From assembly GCF_012584445.1 (NCBI RefSeq), contig NZ_JABAHI010000008.1, positions 310,001-374,000 on the forward strand: a stretch of 64,000 nucleotides of DNA, given 5' to 3'. How positions within the stretch are numbered: the first letter of the stretch is position 1; each line of letters starts with the position of its first letter. Source of the DNA: Olsenella sp. KGMB02461. GTDB taxonomy: Bacteria > Actinomycetota > Coriobacteriia > Coriobacteriales > Atopobiaceae. Shown in pieces: positions 46,120 through 54,899 of this stretch. The notes below the pieces were generated by a model, which searched no databases, was not told where the DNA came from, and was given only the letters and a program-made list of their open reading frames with translations. Position numbers and translations under genes: made by a program.

Positions 46120-47205
46120 TTAGACCTCCTCAATGAATGCGAACGATGTCCACGAGTCCAGACAATCCAAAATGGGTGCTTCTCTGGCAGGGATGTGTGC
46201 CACCTTGTTGCGCGTGCCATCATTGGGGACAGGCTGGCGCACGATTTGAAGCTCCCCTTTATAGCGCCCTCCCCGCTCGTTGATCACCACCACGTCGCCG
46301 GCCACTAGATCGCAGGTGTCATGTGCCGGGAAATCCTCCTGGGCAAAGGCCACTCGCGAGGCAGTGCTGCGGAAGAGATAGGTTGAGAGGTCTCCTCGCA
46401 CCCTATGGTCGAACTGAAGCACCTCTCGTTCCTGACCAGTGATTGAAGGAGCGAGCTCCGCTGCCAACGTCACCCTTCCTGAGCAGGCATCAGACAAGGC
46501 CTCCAGCTCTTCTTGCGTGGCGAAGTCATTGGAGATGAGAATGTCGTCCACCAGGCCAAGCGCCCGAAGGTGGCGTGCCTGGAATGACACCGATCTATGA
46601 CGGTGCATCTCCAGCGTAGGCAACCCGTCAGATCCGGGCCAGGGGCCAAACGCATCAGGCACTTGGCTGGACACAAAAGCCGCAAGCCTCACTCCTGCCT
46701 GCTGGATCTTGGTGCTCTCCCGGCAAAAGAAGCCCAGATCCAAGCCGGTATAGCTTTGAGGGAAAAAGTTGTGGCAGGCCAGGAGGCGGTTCTTGTCGGC
46801 ACCTGAGGCAAGCGCTGACTCTAGGGTGCCGTCGGCCGTCGAGGCGTTGAGCTCCACTGCCAGCCCATAGGGATTGGCAGTCATTGCAGCCACCTGAGAG
46901 CCGGTGAAACCCTCGTCTAGACGGATGCCGTCTGCGCCGGCTTCAAAGAAGAAGGAAAGATCGTCGGGACGCGCCTCTACCTGGGAAAAGACGGCAGGAG
47001 CCACATCCAGCACCACTTCCATCCGATGCTTATGGCACAGCTGGGTAAGTGCCGAGAATTCCGCCACCAACGACGCACGGTCCCCCTTTGCGGAAAGCAG
47101 GCAGCTAAAGACGCGTGTATAGCCCAAACCTGCAGCTTGTTCTATATAGGCAGCGTTTCGCTCGAGGGAAGCATGCTCGGGATAGAGAGAGATGCCCAGT
47201 GCCAT
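46120..47205 (-). CDS. MupG/DUF871 family protein
   Basis: 361 aa. An N-terminal TIM barrel (ALGISLYPEHASLERNAAYIEQAAGLGYTRVFSCLL; later GADGIRLDEGFTG, LLACHNFFPQSYTGLD) is joined to a C-terminal small beta domain (about 240-361). This is the DUF871 family; the staphylococcal member MupG is a 6-phospho-N-acetylmuramidase acting on MurNAc-6P-GlcNAc. First gene of the PTS operon, directly behind the operators. ATG 47205 has AAGAAGG just upstream. Its presence hints at a muropeptide-derived or other amino-sugar disaccharide, but GH4 points to beta-glucosides, so the substrate is open. Confidence 0.82.
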   Translation of the reverse strand: MALGISLYPEHASLERNAAYIEQAAGLGYTRVFSCLLSAKGDRASLVAEFSALTQLCHKHRMEVVLDVAPAVFSQVEARPDDLSFFFEAGADGIRLDEGFTGSQVAAMTANPYGLAVELNASTADGTLESALASGADKNRLLACHNFFPQSYTGLDLGFFCRESTKIQQAGVRLAAFVSSQVPDAFGPWPGSDGLPTLEMHRHRSVSFQARHLRALGLVDDILISNDFATQEELEALSDACSGRVTLAAELAPSITGQEREVLQFDHRVRGDLSTYLFRSTASRVAFAQEDFPAHDTCDLVAGDVVVINERGGRYKGELQIVRQPVPNDGTRNKVAHIPAREAPILDCLDSWTSFAFIEEV

Positions 47206-47249
47206 GAGGCCTTCTTTCGAGAGTTGGTCAGAAAAGGATGTGAGCAATA

Positions 47250-47263
47250 TTGAATCGGTTCAA
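47250..47263. promoter_or_regulatory. LacI operator O1 of the PTS operon
   Basis: TTGAATCGGTTCAA, a nearly perfect palindrome with CG centre, 45 nt before the first gene. Confidence 0.7.
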
Positions 47264-47303
47264 GTTCTACGGCATGAATGTACCTCAGATTCCATCACTC
47301 GTA

Positions 47304-47317
47304 TTGAACCGTTTCAT
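47304..47317. promoter_or_regulatory. LacI operator O2 of the PTS operon
   Basis: TTGAACCGTTTCAT, matching O1 in both half-sites. Its centre is 54 bp from that of O1, close to five helical turns, compatible with looping by a LacI tetramer or dimer pair. Confidence 0.65.
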
Positions 47318-47381
47318 TTATCGCGGCAAGTGGGGGATTTTAAGAGGTGAACGGTACATTGGCCCAGCGTAAGGACAAAAT

Positions 47382-47407
47382 AAGCCACCTGATACTACAG
47401 GTGGCTT
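47382..47407 (-). terminator. Terminator after rnhA
   Basis: 10-bp stem AAGCCACCTG / CAGGTGGCTT, 6-nt loop; minus-strand tail TTATTTTG. Ends the ABC exporter-rnhA transcript. Confidence 0.75.
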
Positions 47408-47481
47408 TAAGAATAGCTGTCTGTACCATTGTCTAGGGAATCCCTGCTCTACGGGCACCAGCTCTCGCAGACAACTGGGCG

Positions 47482-47961
47482 CTAGGAGCTAAACCCCGCA
47501 TCTTCTGCGAGACGGCCTCCCAGGGCTGCCTCAACTGCCAGCTCATCGCAGCGCTCGTTGAGCTCTTCTCCCGCATGGCCCTTGACCCAAACATAGTGCA
47601 CATCGTGCGGGGCTTCGGCAGCTATAAGCCGCTGCCAGAGATCGGTGTTTTTCACCGGCTGCTTGGAAGCGGTCTTCCAGCCGTTCCTTTGCCAGCCCTT
47701 GATCCAGCCCTTCTCATGAGCGTTGACCAGATACTGCGAATCGCTGTGAAGCTCTACCTTGCAAGGACGCTTGAGCGCTTCGAGCGCCACGGCGGCAGCC
47801 ATCATCTCCATACGATTGTTGGTGGTGCAGCGAAACCCCTGGGACAGCTCCAGACGATGTTCATGGCCTGTCGCATCCACAAAGAGCAACACGGCGCCAT
47901 AGCCGCCAGGGCCAGGGTTTCCACGGCTGGAGCCGTCTGTGTATATGGTCACCAGGTCCAC
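47482..47961 (-). CDS. rnhA: Ribonuclease HI
   Basis: 159-aa endonuclease that removes RNA from RNA-DNA hybrids. Catalytic carboxylates Asp9 ([11 protein letters not shown]), Glu52 (NNRMEMMA) and Asp74 (HSDSQY) are in place, with the basic-protrusion region [22 protein letters not shown], typical of the E. coli-like enzyme. The start is GTG 47961, overlapping the stop of the ABC exporter gene (TAGTG), indicating coupling. Confidence 0.95.
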   Translation of the reverse strand: MDLVTIYTDGSSRGNPGPGGYGAVLLFVDATGHEHRLELSQGFRCTTNNRMEMMAAAVALEALKRPCKVELHSDSQYLVNAHEKGWIKGWQRNGWKTASKQPVKNTDLWQRLIAAEAPHDVHYVWVKGHAGEELNERCDELAVEAALGGRLAEDAGFSS

Positions 47962-49778
47962 TAGTCATCGCCTTTCTCGTCCAGGAATGCGCCGGTTTGC
48001 CGATCCCACAATTTCTCATAGGGGCCGCCTGCCGTCACCAGCTGGCTATGGGTGCCATCCTCCACAATGGCGCCGTCTTGGAGCACCACGATGCGATCGA
48101 GGCTCGCCACCGTAGAAAGCCTGTGAGCGATCACGATAGCAGTACGCCCCTCCATAAGCGAGGCCAGCGCTTCCTGGATAAGCCGCTCGCTCTCTGAGTC
48201 CAGTGCGCTGGTCGCCTCGTCCAGCACCAAGATAGGGGCGTTGGCGAGGATAGCGCGAGCAATGGCCACACGTTGGCGCTGACCTCCCGAGAGCTTGACC
48301 CCTCGCTCCCCCACCATGGTGTCAAATCCCTGAGGCAGCTGCTGGATGAACTCCAGCGCGTTGGCCTTTTTGGCTGCCTCGATAATCTCTTGCTCTGTGG
48401 CCTCAGGCCTGCCGTAAGCTATATTGTCCCTGATAGACCTATGGAACAGTAGCGGCTCTTGAGGCACATAGGCGATGGAGCGCCGCAAGCTCTTTTGAGC
48501 GGCATCGGCGATGTTTTGCCCATCCACCAAGATCTCGCCGGCTTGCAGGTCTGCCAAACGCAAAAGCAACGTGGTAAGGGTGGTTTTGCCCGATCCACTC
48601 CTGCCCACCAGGCCCACTCGCTGCCCAGCAGGTACCGAGAAGTTCAATCCCTCAAATACCCTCTCGTTATCCTGGGCGTCAGGGTAATGAAAGGACACGT
48701 CCTTGAACTCCAGGGCGCCGCCGTCCACTTGCAAGTCTGGGGCGTTGGGTTTATCGGCAACCAACAGCGGCTCTCCTAAGGCAACCGTGAGGTCGTAGGC
48801 GTCGCCAAAGGATCGGTTGAGTGTGGAGAAAGTCGAGGAAAGCCGGTTGAACTGCATGGTGAGGCTATAGGTGTAGTTGAACATCATCACCAGCACGCCG
48901 GGCGTGACCCCAAACCAGGCGTTCCCGCCAGCCACAAAGATGGTGCATGCGCTCATGATGAGCACGATGATGGAGCTGGTGGCTGCTCCGCAGCGGATGT
49001 TGGCGCGCATGCGCTCGGAGTCGGCGGAGCGCACCTCTTGACTCGCTTTATCAAATCGAGCACGTTCAAAATCCTCGCGGCCGGTGGTCTTGACTGCCAG
49101 GATGTTGGTGATGGAGTCTGCCAGCTGACCTGAGAGTCTATTGCCCGCCGCTGCAGCCTTGGCGTTAGCCGGAAGGATTTTGCTGTAGAGCTTATAGACC
49201 ACTACCACATAGATCACCAAAAAGATGGAGAGCACTGCTACGTAGACAGGTACTTGAGCAGCCAAAAGGGTGATGGTGAAGATGACCGAGGAGCAAATGG
49301 GGATCACGGCGTACTGCACGCAATCCATCAAGGTGGAGTAGGCGCCGCAAAAGCGCTGCACCTGGGATACCAGCAAACCACCGAACCTATTGGCGTAGAA
49401 GGTCATGGATTGGCAGGACAGCGTGTCGAAAGCCTGGGTCGTGAGGTCGTAGGTGGTAAGGATCTCGATCTTTGCAGTGAAGTAGTCCTGGAGCTTCGAG
49501 CAGACCTGCCCTAGCGCATTGACCACCACCAGAGCCACAATAATGGGCCCGAATACGGCCATGACTTGGTTGGCTGCGGTGCTCCTGTCGCTCACCCGGT
49601 CGACGACCAACCCCATGAGGTAGGGGTTCATATAGGACAGGAAGAAGACGAATCCCAAGCTGGAGAGCACTGCCCCTAAAAACCACGGCCAATGTCTCTT
49701 GGTGGCCGCCCAGTAATAGCGAAGCGTCTGCACCGTCACCTTCGCCGAACCTTTTTGATTTGAAGACACTCCGCGCAC
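47961..49778 (-). CDS. ABC transporter, fused membrane and ATPase domains (exporter type)
   Basis: 605-aa half-transporter. Residues about 30-320 form an ABC exporter type-1 transmembrane domain (six helices). Residues about 350-590 are the ATPase: Walker [11 protein letters not shown]-loop [20 protein letters not shown], signature [15 protein letters not shown], Walker [13 protein letters not shown], switch His in IAHRLSTV. It must dimerise with itself, as no second half is nearby. Substrate unknown; MsbA/LmrA-like lipid or drug export is the family norm. GTG start 49778 has AAAGGAGG 6 nt upstream. Confidence 0.88.
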   Translation of the reverse strand: MRGVSSNQKGSAKVTVQTLRYYWAATKRHWPWFLGAVLSSLGFVFFLSYMNPYLMGLVVDRVSDRSTAANQVMAVFGPIIVALVVVNALGQVCSKLQDYFTAKIEILTTYDLTTQAFDTLSCQSMTFYANRFGGLLVSQVQRFCGAYSTLMDCVQYAVIPICSSVIFTITLLAAQVPVYVAVLSIFLVIYVVVVYKLYSKILPANAKAAAAGNRLSGQLADSITNILAVKTTGREDFERARFDKASQEVRSADSERMRANIRCGAATSSIIVLIMSACTIFVAGGNAWFGVTPGVLVMMFNYTYSLTMQFNRLSSTFSTLNRSFGDAYDLTVALGEPLLVADKPNAPDLQVDGGALEFKDVSFHYPDAQDNERVFEGLNFSVPAGQRVGLVGRSGSGKTTLTTLLLRLADLQAGEILVDGQNIADAAQKSLRRSIAYVPQEPLLFHRSIRDNIAYGRPEATEQEIIEAAKKANALEFIQQLPQGFDTMVGERGVKLSGGQRQRVAIARAILANAPILVLDEATSALDSESERLIQEALASLMEGRTAIVIAHRLSTVASLDRIVVLQDGAIVEDGTHSQLVTAGGPYEKLWDRQTGAFLDEKGDD

Positions 49779-49844
49779 TGGCGCCTCCTTTGCTCAAACC
49801 ATTGCCAAGCCCTCTTCACAAGGACTCTTCCTATACCCTTGCCT

Positions 49845-49855
49845 GCCGAGAAAAG
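49845..49855 (-). repeat. Near-copy of the TTTCTCGGC word at terminator tail
   Basis: Minus-strand CTTTTCTCGGCAGG directly follows the stem at 49853-49887, so TTTTCTCGGC doubles as the terminator tail. Confidence 0.55.
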
Positions 49856-49887
49856 ACCTCATTGGCCAGGGCGGCCAATGAGGTCTT
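49853..49887 (-). terminator. Terminator after M18 aminopeptidase gene
   Basis: 15-bp perfect stem AAGACCTCATTGGCC / GGCCAATGAGGTCTT with a 5-nt loop. Minus-strand tail TTTTCTCGGC. Confidence 0.85.
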
Positions 49888-49913
49888 GCCAATTTCTTGT
49901 AACTGTAAAGTCT

Positions 49914-51317
49914 TTAGGCCTCAGGAGAGTTCAAGAAGGCCTTGTAGCCCTTGAAGGCCTCGAAGACATCGGCCTTGTTCACCACTTCCCAGAGGGAGTG
50001 CATGGAAAGCACCGCTACGCCGGAATCGATGACCTTCATGCCGTAGCGGGCGAGAATGAAGGCGATGGTGCCGCCACCGCCGACGTTCACGCGGCCCAAC
50101 TCACAGGTTTGAAAGGCTACCTGGGCGTTGTCCATGATGGCGCGAATCTGTGCAACGTACTCGGCGTCAGCATCGTTTGAACCGGTCTTGCCGCGTGAGC
50201 CGGTGAATTTGTTGAAACACAGGCCGCGACCCAAGAAAGCCGAGTTTTTCTCCTCGAAGCGATCTGCATAGGCAGGGTCGAAGCCTGCAGAGACGTCGCT
50301 TGAGAGCATACGAGAATTAGCCAGGGCACGGTGCAGCTTGAGAGAGCCGCCCTCCCCCGCCAGCTCCATGAGCTCTGCCAGAGCGTTTTCAAAATAGAGT
50401 GCCTGCATGCCGGTGGCGCCCACAGAACCGATCTCCTCTTTGTCTACCAGCAAGCAGGCACTGGTGCGTGAAGGAGCCTCCACTGCCAGCATAGCTTCCA
50501 GCGAGGTGTAGGCACATACGCGGTCGTCCTGGCCATAGCCTAGGATCATGGAGCGGTCGAAGCCCATTTCGCGTGCCGGGCCAGCAGGAACCACTTCGAG
50601 CTCTGCAGAGAGAAGATCCTCTTCTGCGATGTCGTAGCGCTCCCCGAGGATGGAAAGCAGCAGGTTTTTGACGGCTTCGCCCTTCTCGGCATCTTTGTCG
50701 CCCTCTTCCACCAGAGGACGGCCTCCTACGATGATGTCGAGGTTCTCGTGATCCACAGCTTCGGCATGGGTCTTTTTCATTTGATCTTGGGCTAGATGGA
50801 TAAGGATGTCGGAGATGCAAAAGACCGGGTCCTGCGGATCCTCTCCCACGCACACATTCACTACCGAGCCATCTTTTTTGGCCACCACGCCATGGATGGC
50901 CAGAGGAGTTGCCACCCAAAGGCTGCTCTTGAGGCCACCGTAGTAGTGGGTGTCCAGAAAGGCTAGGTCTGCCTTCTCGTAGACGGGATTTTGCTTGATG
51001 TCCAAGCGGGGGGAATCCACATGGGCGCCCAGTATGTTGAGGCCCGCCTCCAGAGGCTCTGTGCCCACACAAAAGAGGGTAAGGGCTTTGCCTCGGGTGT
51101 TCACATAGAACTTGTCTCCGGCTGCTACTGGCTGGCCTGCTGCTACCGCCTCAGCCAAATCTTTATAACCGGCATCCTTGGCCATTTTTACTGCAGCAGC
51201 AACACACTCACGCTCGGTCTTGTTTTCAGAGATAAACCTGCGATAGCGCTCGTTAAGAGCCTCGAGACACGCAAGGCTATCTGTGTCGTAGGAATTCCAC
51301 GCGCAAGGACGTTCCAT
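49914..51317 (-). CDS. M18 family aminopeptidase
   Basis: 467-aa Zn aminopeptidase of the aspartyl/PepC-like M18 family. Ligand motifs: GAHVDSPRLDIKQNP (His/Asp), DKEEIGSVGATGMQ (catalytic Glu-Glu), and the C-terminal SMHSLWEVV. It opens SYDTDSLACLEALNERYRRFIS. Third metallo-aminopeptidase of the window after M42 and PepT, consistent with breakdown of imported oligopeptides. AAAGGA before the ATG. Confidence 0.92.
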   Translation of the reverse strand: MERPCAWNSYDTDSLACLEALNERYRRFISENKTERECVAAAVKMAKDAGYKDLAEAVAAGQPVAAGDKFYVNTRGKALTLFCVGTEPLEAGLNILGAHVDSPRLDIKQNPVYEKADLAFLDTHYYGGLKSSLWVATPLAIHGVVAKKDGSVVNVCVGEDPQDPVFCISDILIHLAQDQMKKTHAEAVDHENLDIIVGGRPLVEEGDKDAEKGEAVKNLLLSILGERYDIAEEDLLSAELEVVPAGPAREMGFDRSMILGYGQDDRVCAYTSLEAMLAVEAPSRTSACLLVDKEEIGSVGATGMQALYFENALAELMELAGEGGSLKLHRALANSRMLSSDVSAGFDPAYADRFEEKNSAFLGRGLCFNKFTGSRGKTGSNDADAEYVAQIRAIMDNAQVAFQTCELGRVNVGGGGTIAFILARYGMKVIDSGVAVLSMHSLWEVVNKADVFEAFKGYKAFLNSPEA

Positions 51318-51401
51318 AGGATGGTTCCTTTCTCTGGAATCATGCTCACAAAAGCAATGGGACGGCCCTAGGATAAGGGCCGTCCCTTAAAGGTACCTCA
51401 C

Positions 51402-52730
51402 TTAGCTGGCCAGGTGATGGGCTTCTTTTGCCGTGATCCGACGCGGCTGCTCAAGGCCATCCACTGCCTCTTTGGTCACCACTACCTTGATCACGTTGTC
51501 CTCTGAAGGAATGTCGAACATGGTTTGCTCTAACGTGGCCTCCAGAATGGCGCGAAGGCCACGGGCTCCAGTGTCTCGTTCGAGGGTCTTGGCCGCAATC
51601 TCTCGCAGCGCGTCCTCCTCGAACTCCAGCTCCACACCCTCCAGCTCGAACATGCGCTTGTACTGCTTGATCAAGGCATTCTTGGGGCGTGTGAGGATAT
51701 CGATGAGGTCGTCTTCTGTGAGCTCCTTGGTGGAAGTGATCACAGGGATGCGGCCAATGAACTCAGGGATGAGGCCAAACTTGTGCAAGTCTTGAGGGGC
51801 TACCTGGCTCATCAGTTCATCTTCGGAGTCCTCGATGCGGGCGCCAAGGTCATTGCCAAAGCCAATGCCCTTCTTGCCAATGCGGTCGGCGATGATCTTA
51901 TCGAGCCCCACAAAGGCGCCGCCGCAAATGAAGAGGATGTTGGTGGTGTCTATATGGATAAGCTCCTGTTGAGGATGCTTGCGGCCACCCTGCTGAGGCA
52001 CTGCGGCATCGGTGCCCTCGAGAATCTTCAAGAGGGCTTGCTGCACGCCTTCGCCTGAGACGTCACGGGTAATAGAGACGTTCTCTGCTTTGCGGGCGAT
52101 CTTGTCGATCTCGTCCACATAGATGATGCCGGTTTGGGCACGTTCCACATCACCGTCTGCCGCATTGATAAGCTTAAGCAGGATGTTTTCCACATCCTCG
52201 CCCACATAGCCAGCTTCAGTAAGCGTGGTGGCGTCTGCGATAGCAAAGGGCACCTGCAAGAAACGCGCCAGCGTTTGAGCCAAAAGCGTCTTGCCGGTAC
52301 CCGTGGGGCCTAAAAGCAGAATGTTGCTCTTGGCAAGCTCCACGTCGTCAGTGTCATCCCCCGAAGGCTCCTGAGGCATCTGCAGCTCGTGGATGTCATT
52401 GTCGTCACTGTCGTTTTGACATTGGACGCGGCGATAGTGGTTGTAGACCGCCACTGACATGGCACGTTTGGCCGCCTCTTGCCCCATGACATACTGGCCC
52501 AGCTCCTCATAGATCTCATGGGGAGTAGGCAGCTCGTCAAAGATTGGATTGTTCCCAGAAGGGTCTTCAGACTTCTCCGCCTCATTGATGATGTCTGCGC
52601 AGGTCTCTACGCACTCATCGCAGATGTAGATGTCATCGGGTCCTTGGATCAGTTTGTTCACCTGATCGCGCGTCTTCCCACAGAAGGAGCAGCGCAGATC
52701 GTCAGAGTGAATATCGTCGAATCGGCTCAT
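51402..52730 (-). CDS. clpX: ATP-dependent Clp protease ATP-binding subunit ClpX
   Basis: 442-aa AAA+ unfoldase feeding ClpP. Zinc-binding domain with Cys14, Cys17, Cys37, Cys40; Walker A GPTGTGKT; Walker [10 protein letters not shown]; pore loop region [11 protein letters not shown]-type ClpP docking loop read here as IGFGND; sensor-2 GARGLRAI. Only 4 nt separate it from clpP. Standard actinobacterial/Firmicute order tig-clpP-clpX. Confidence 0.97.
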   Translation of the reverse strand: MSRFDDIHSDDLRCSFCGKTRDQVNKLIQGPDDIYICDECVETCADIINEAEKSEDPSGNNPIFDELPTPHEIYEELGQYVMGQEAAKRAMSVAVYNHYRRVQCQNDSDDNDIHELQMPQEPSGDDTDDVELAKSNILLLGPTGTGKTLLAQTLARFLQVPFAIADATTLTEAGYVGEDVENILLKLINAADGDVERAQTGIIYVDEIDKIARKAENVSITRDVSGEGVQQALLKILEGTDAAVPQQGGRKHPQQELIHIDTTNILFICGGAFVGLDKIIADRIGKKGIGFGNDLGARIEDSEDELMSQVAPQDLHKFGLIPEFIGRIPVITSTKELTEDDLIDILTRPKNALIKQYKRMFELEGVELEFEEDALREIAAKTLERDTGARGLRAILEATLEQTMFDIPSEDNVIKVVVTKEAVDGLEQPRRITAKEAHHLAS

Positions 52731-52734
52731 AGCA

Positions 52735-53352
52735 TTAGGCCTCGTTGACGTTGGCGCGGGCAGAGATGACCTTGTCTACCAAGCCGTACTCCAGAGCCTC
52801 CTGGGCACGCATGTAGTTGTCGCGCTCGGTGTCTTGCTGGATGCGATCGAAGGATTGCCCAGTGGCATCTGCGAGCATCTGATTGAGGTGCTCACGCAGG
52901 TAGGTGGTCTCTTTGGCTACGATGTTGATGTCTGTTTGCTGACCTTGGACGCCGCTCGAGGGCTGATGGATAAGCACCATGGAGTTAGGCAGCGCCAAAC
53001 GCTTGCCCTTGGCGCCCGAGGCCAAGATCATGGCGCCCATGGAGGCTGCCATACCCACGCAGATGGTGGAGACATCGGGCTTGATGTAGTTCATGGTGTC
53101 GATGATGCCCAGGCCAGAATAGACATCGCCTCCGGGTGAGTTGATGTAAAGGGAGATGTCCTTATCGGGATCCTGGCTCTCCAAGTGCAGCAGCTGGGCG
53201 ATGACCAGGTTGGCAGAGTTGGAATCCACTTGCTCGCCCAGAAAGACGATGCGGTCATTGAGCAGACGGCTATAAATGTCGTAGGAACGCTCGCCGCGAG
53301 GGGTCTGCTCGATGACGTAGGGAATATTAGGGATGTTAGTGGGATTGTGCAT
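52735..53352 (-). CDS. clpP: ATP-dependent Clp protease proteolytic subunit ClpP
   Basis: 205-aa serine protease. Catalytic triad Ser104 (GMAASMGA), His129 (LIHQPS) and Asp178 (TERDNYM) intact. The ATG at 53352 ([13 protein letters not shown]) has AAAGGAG at 6 nt; an in-frame GTG two codons before is too close to it. The single clpP here may have a paralogue elsewhere, as many Actinobacteria carry two. Follows tig after a terminator-like hairpin. Confidence 0.96.
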   Translation of the reverse strand: MHNPTNIPNIPYVIEQTPRGERSYDIYSRLLNDRIVFLGEQVDSNSANLVIAQLLHLESQDPDKDISLYINSPGGDVYSGLGIIDTMNYIKPDVSTICVGMAASMGAMILASGAKGKRLALPNSMVLIHQPSSGVQGQQTDINIVAKETTYLREHLNQMLADATGQSFDRIQQDTERDNYMRAQEALEYGLVDKVISARANVNEA

Positions 53353-53375
53353 GCCCACTCCTTTCGTGCTTAAGA

Positions 53376-53406
53376 AAATGGCCGGATGTTTGATGTCCGG
53401 CCATTT
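53376..53406 (-). terminator. Intrinsic terminator between tig and clpP
   Basis: 11-bp stem AAATGGCCGGA / TCCGGCCATTT, minus-strand tail TTTTCTT, between the tig stop and the clpP ribosome site. clpP may rely on read-through or on a promoter within the short gap. Confidence 0.75.
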
Positions 53407-53416
53407 CCATCAAAGG

Positions 53417-54727
53417 TTACTCAGCGGAGTCGTTTTTCTCCGCCACTTCGTCGACCTCGGTGACCTGAGCGTTATCCAGCAGCCATTGAAGCGCCTTGGT
53501 GCGCTTGACCGTCTCGCGCACGGCAGGCATTTGGCCGGACTCTGTAAACTCTTTAAGCGCCTTGTCGAGATGCTTCTCGTCGTAGACGTTCTCGAACTCA
53601 GCACGCACGTCCTCCTGTGTGGCCTCGACGTTGAGGTGGCGTGCGAGGGCATCCAGAGCGATGGACTGACGAGCGTGCTCCACAGCCTGTGCCTGGAGGT
53701 CAGCCAGAAGCTGATCCATGGTGACACGACGGGCTTTGAGGAAGGAATCCACTGTCTGGCCGGAAGCCTGGAGGTCTTGGAGGAAAGAACGGGTGATCTC
53801 GCCGTTGATCTGCTTGACGTAGTCCTCAGGAACGGTCTCAAGCTCCAGGCGCTTCTCCAGCGCAGCCACAGCGCGATCCTCTTTGAGGGCAGGGAGATTC
53901 TGATCCTTGTCCTGCTGGATCTCCTTCTTGAGGGCTTCCTTCAAGGCATCGATGTTGTCGAAGCCAAAGACGTCGCTCACATACTCATCGGTGAGCTCGG
54001 GCACGGTCTTGACTTTGATGTCGTTGACCTTGACCTTCATCTTGATCTGGCTGCCGTCGGCGCCCTCGTACTCCACCTCTTTCTCGTCACCGGGCTTCAT
54101 GCCCGCCAAGGCCTCTTCGAGAGCCTGGGGAAGCATGCTGGAACCAGTGGGGAGCATGCGGCCTTCGCCTGCCAACTCAGAGGCGTTTTCGATATCCTCA
54201 ATGTCGACGTTCACAAAGTCGCCAGAGGCAACCTGGGTGTTCTCGTCGCCGTCCTCAAAACGAGCCTGGTAGCTCATGAGAAGATCCAGCTGAGAGGCCA
54301 CCTCTGCATCCGTAACCTCTGCAGGAGGCATCTGGATGTCTACGGGATCATAGGAGGAGAGCTCAGCGGTGGGAATGAGGGTGACGGTGACCTCTACTTC
54401 ATAGTCTTGCTTGTCGACCACAGGCTGAAGATCCTCGCCAAAGTCCAGCTCGCCCACAGGCACAACGCCCAGCTCATTGATGATGAAGGGCTCAGTCTTG
54501 GACAGAAGCTCATTGGTGGCATCTGCCATCACGGCCTCTTTACCCACAGCAGAGTCGATAACAGGACGAGGGGCGCGACCCTTGCGGAAGCCAGGGAAAT
54601 TGTAGCGACCGGCAATCTCCTTATAGGTGGCAGCCACGGCCTTCTTAACCTCGTCTGCAGGGACAGTGACACGGGCAACCAGCTTAGAATCCGCGGGCTC
54701 ACCAGCGGTAACGGTGATATCCAACAT
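53417..54727 (-). CDS. tig: Trigger factor
   Basis: 436-aa ribosome-associated chaperone and prolyl isomerase. Ribosome-binding signature FPGFRKGRAPRPVID (about 45-60), a PPIase domain around 150-240 (ASGDFVNVDIEDIENA) and a helical C-terminal domain. An acidic tail follows. The start ATG 54727 (MLDITVTAGEP) sits directly against GGAGGA, an unusually short spacing; the adjacent TTG codon is an alternative. The open frame continues 25 codons upstream with no homology. Confidence 0.94.
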   Translation of the reverse strand: MLDITVTAGEPADSKLVARVTVPADEVKKAVAATYKEIAGRYNFPGFRKGRAPRPVIDSAVGKEAVMADATNELLSKTEPFIINELGVVPVGELDFGEDLQPVVDKQDYEVEVTVTLIPTAELSSYDPVDIQMPPAEVTDAEVASQLDLLMSYQARFEDGDENTQVASGDFVNVDIEDIENASELAGEGRMLPTGSSMLPQALEEALAGMKPGDEKEVEYEGADGSQIKMKVKVNDIKVKTVPELTDEYVSDVFGFDNIDALKEALKKEIQQDKDQNLPALKEDRAVAALEKRLELETVPEDYVKQINGEITRSFLQDLQASGQTVDSFLKARRVTMDQLLADLQAQAVEHARQSIALDALARHLNVEATQEDVRAEFENVYDEKHLDKALKEFTESGQMPAVRETVKRTKALQWLLDNAQVTEVDEVAEKNDSAE

Positions 54728-54899
54728 TCCTCCTGATAATCTATGAGCCGCCCCTATGGCGGCGCTAGGGAGCACAAGGCACCTAACTTTACGAACGTAC
54801 ATTCTGATACTAAAGCGCGCTCAGGTCAAAGCAAAGTTGCTCAATGCGTGCACGCATCGTGTAGCTACCGAGAAACCCTTCCATCGCACTGCTCAATAA
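54728..54899 (-). promoter_or_regulatory. tig leader and promoter region
   Basis: Candidate promoter on the minus strand: -35 TTGACC and -10 CAGAAT (+ strand 54801-54829, 17-bp spacer). A GCCGCC/GGCGGC hairpin (54747-54763) lies in the leader, about 20 nt before the ATG. An 11-of-12 copy of GGGTTTCTCGGC lies at 54867-54878. The prophage fragment begins at its upstream end. Confidence 0.4.
54867..54878 (-). repeat. Near-copy of 12-mer GGGTTTCTCGGC
   Basis: Minus-strand GGGTTTCTCGGT, one mismatch, about 140 nt upstream of tig and just outside the prophage fragment. Confidence 0.5.

Noticed and set aside
53333-54736. 467-codon open frame on the plus strand opposite tig
   Set aside because: Antisense shadow of a clear trigger factor gene; composition follows the complement of tig and no ribosome site or domain is visible.
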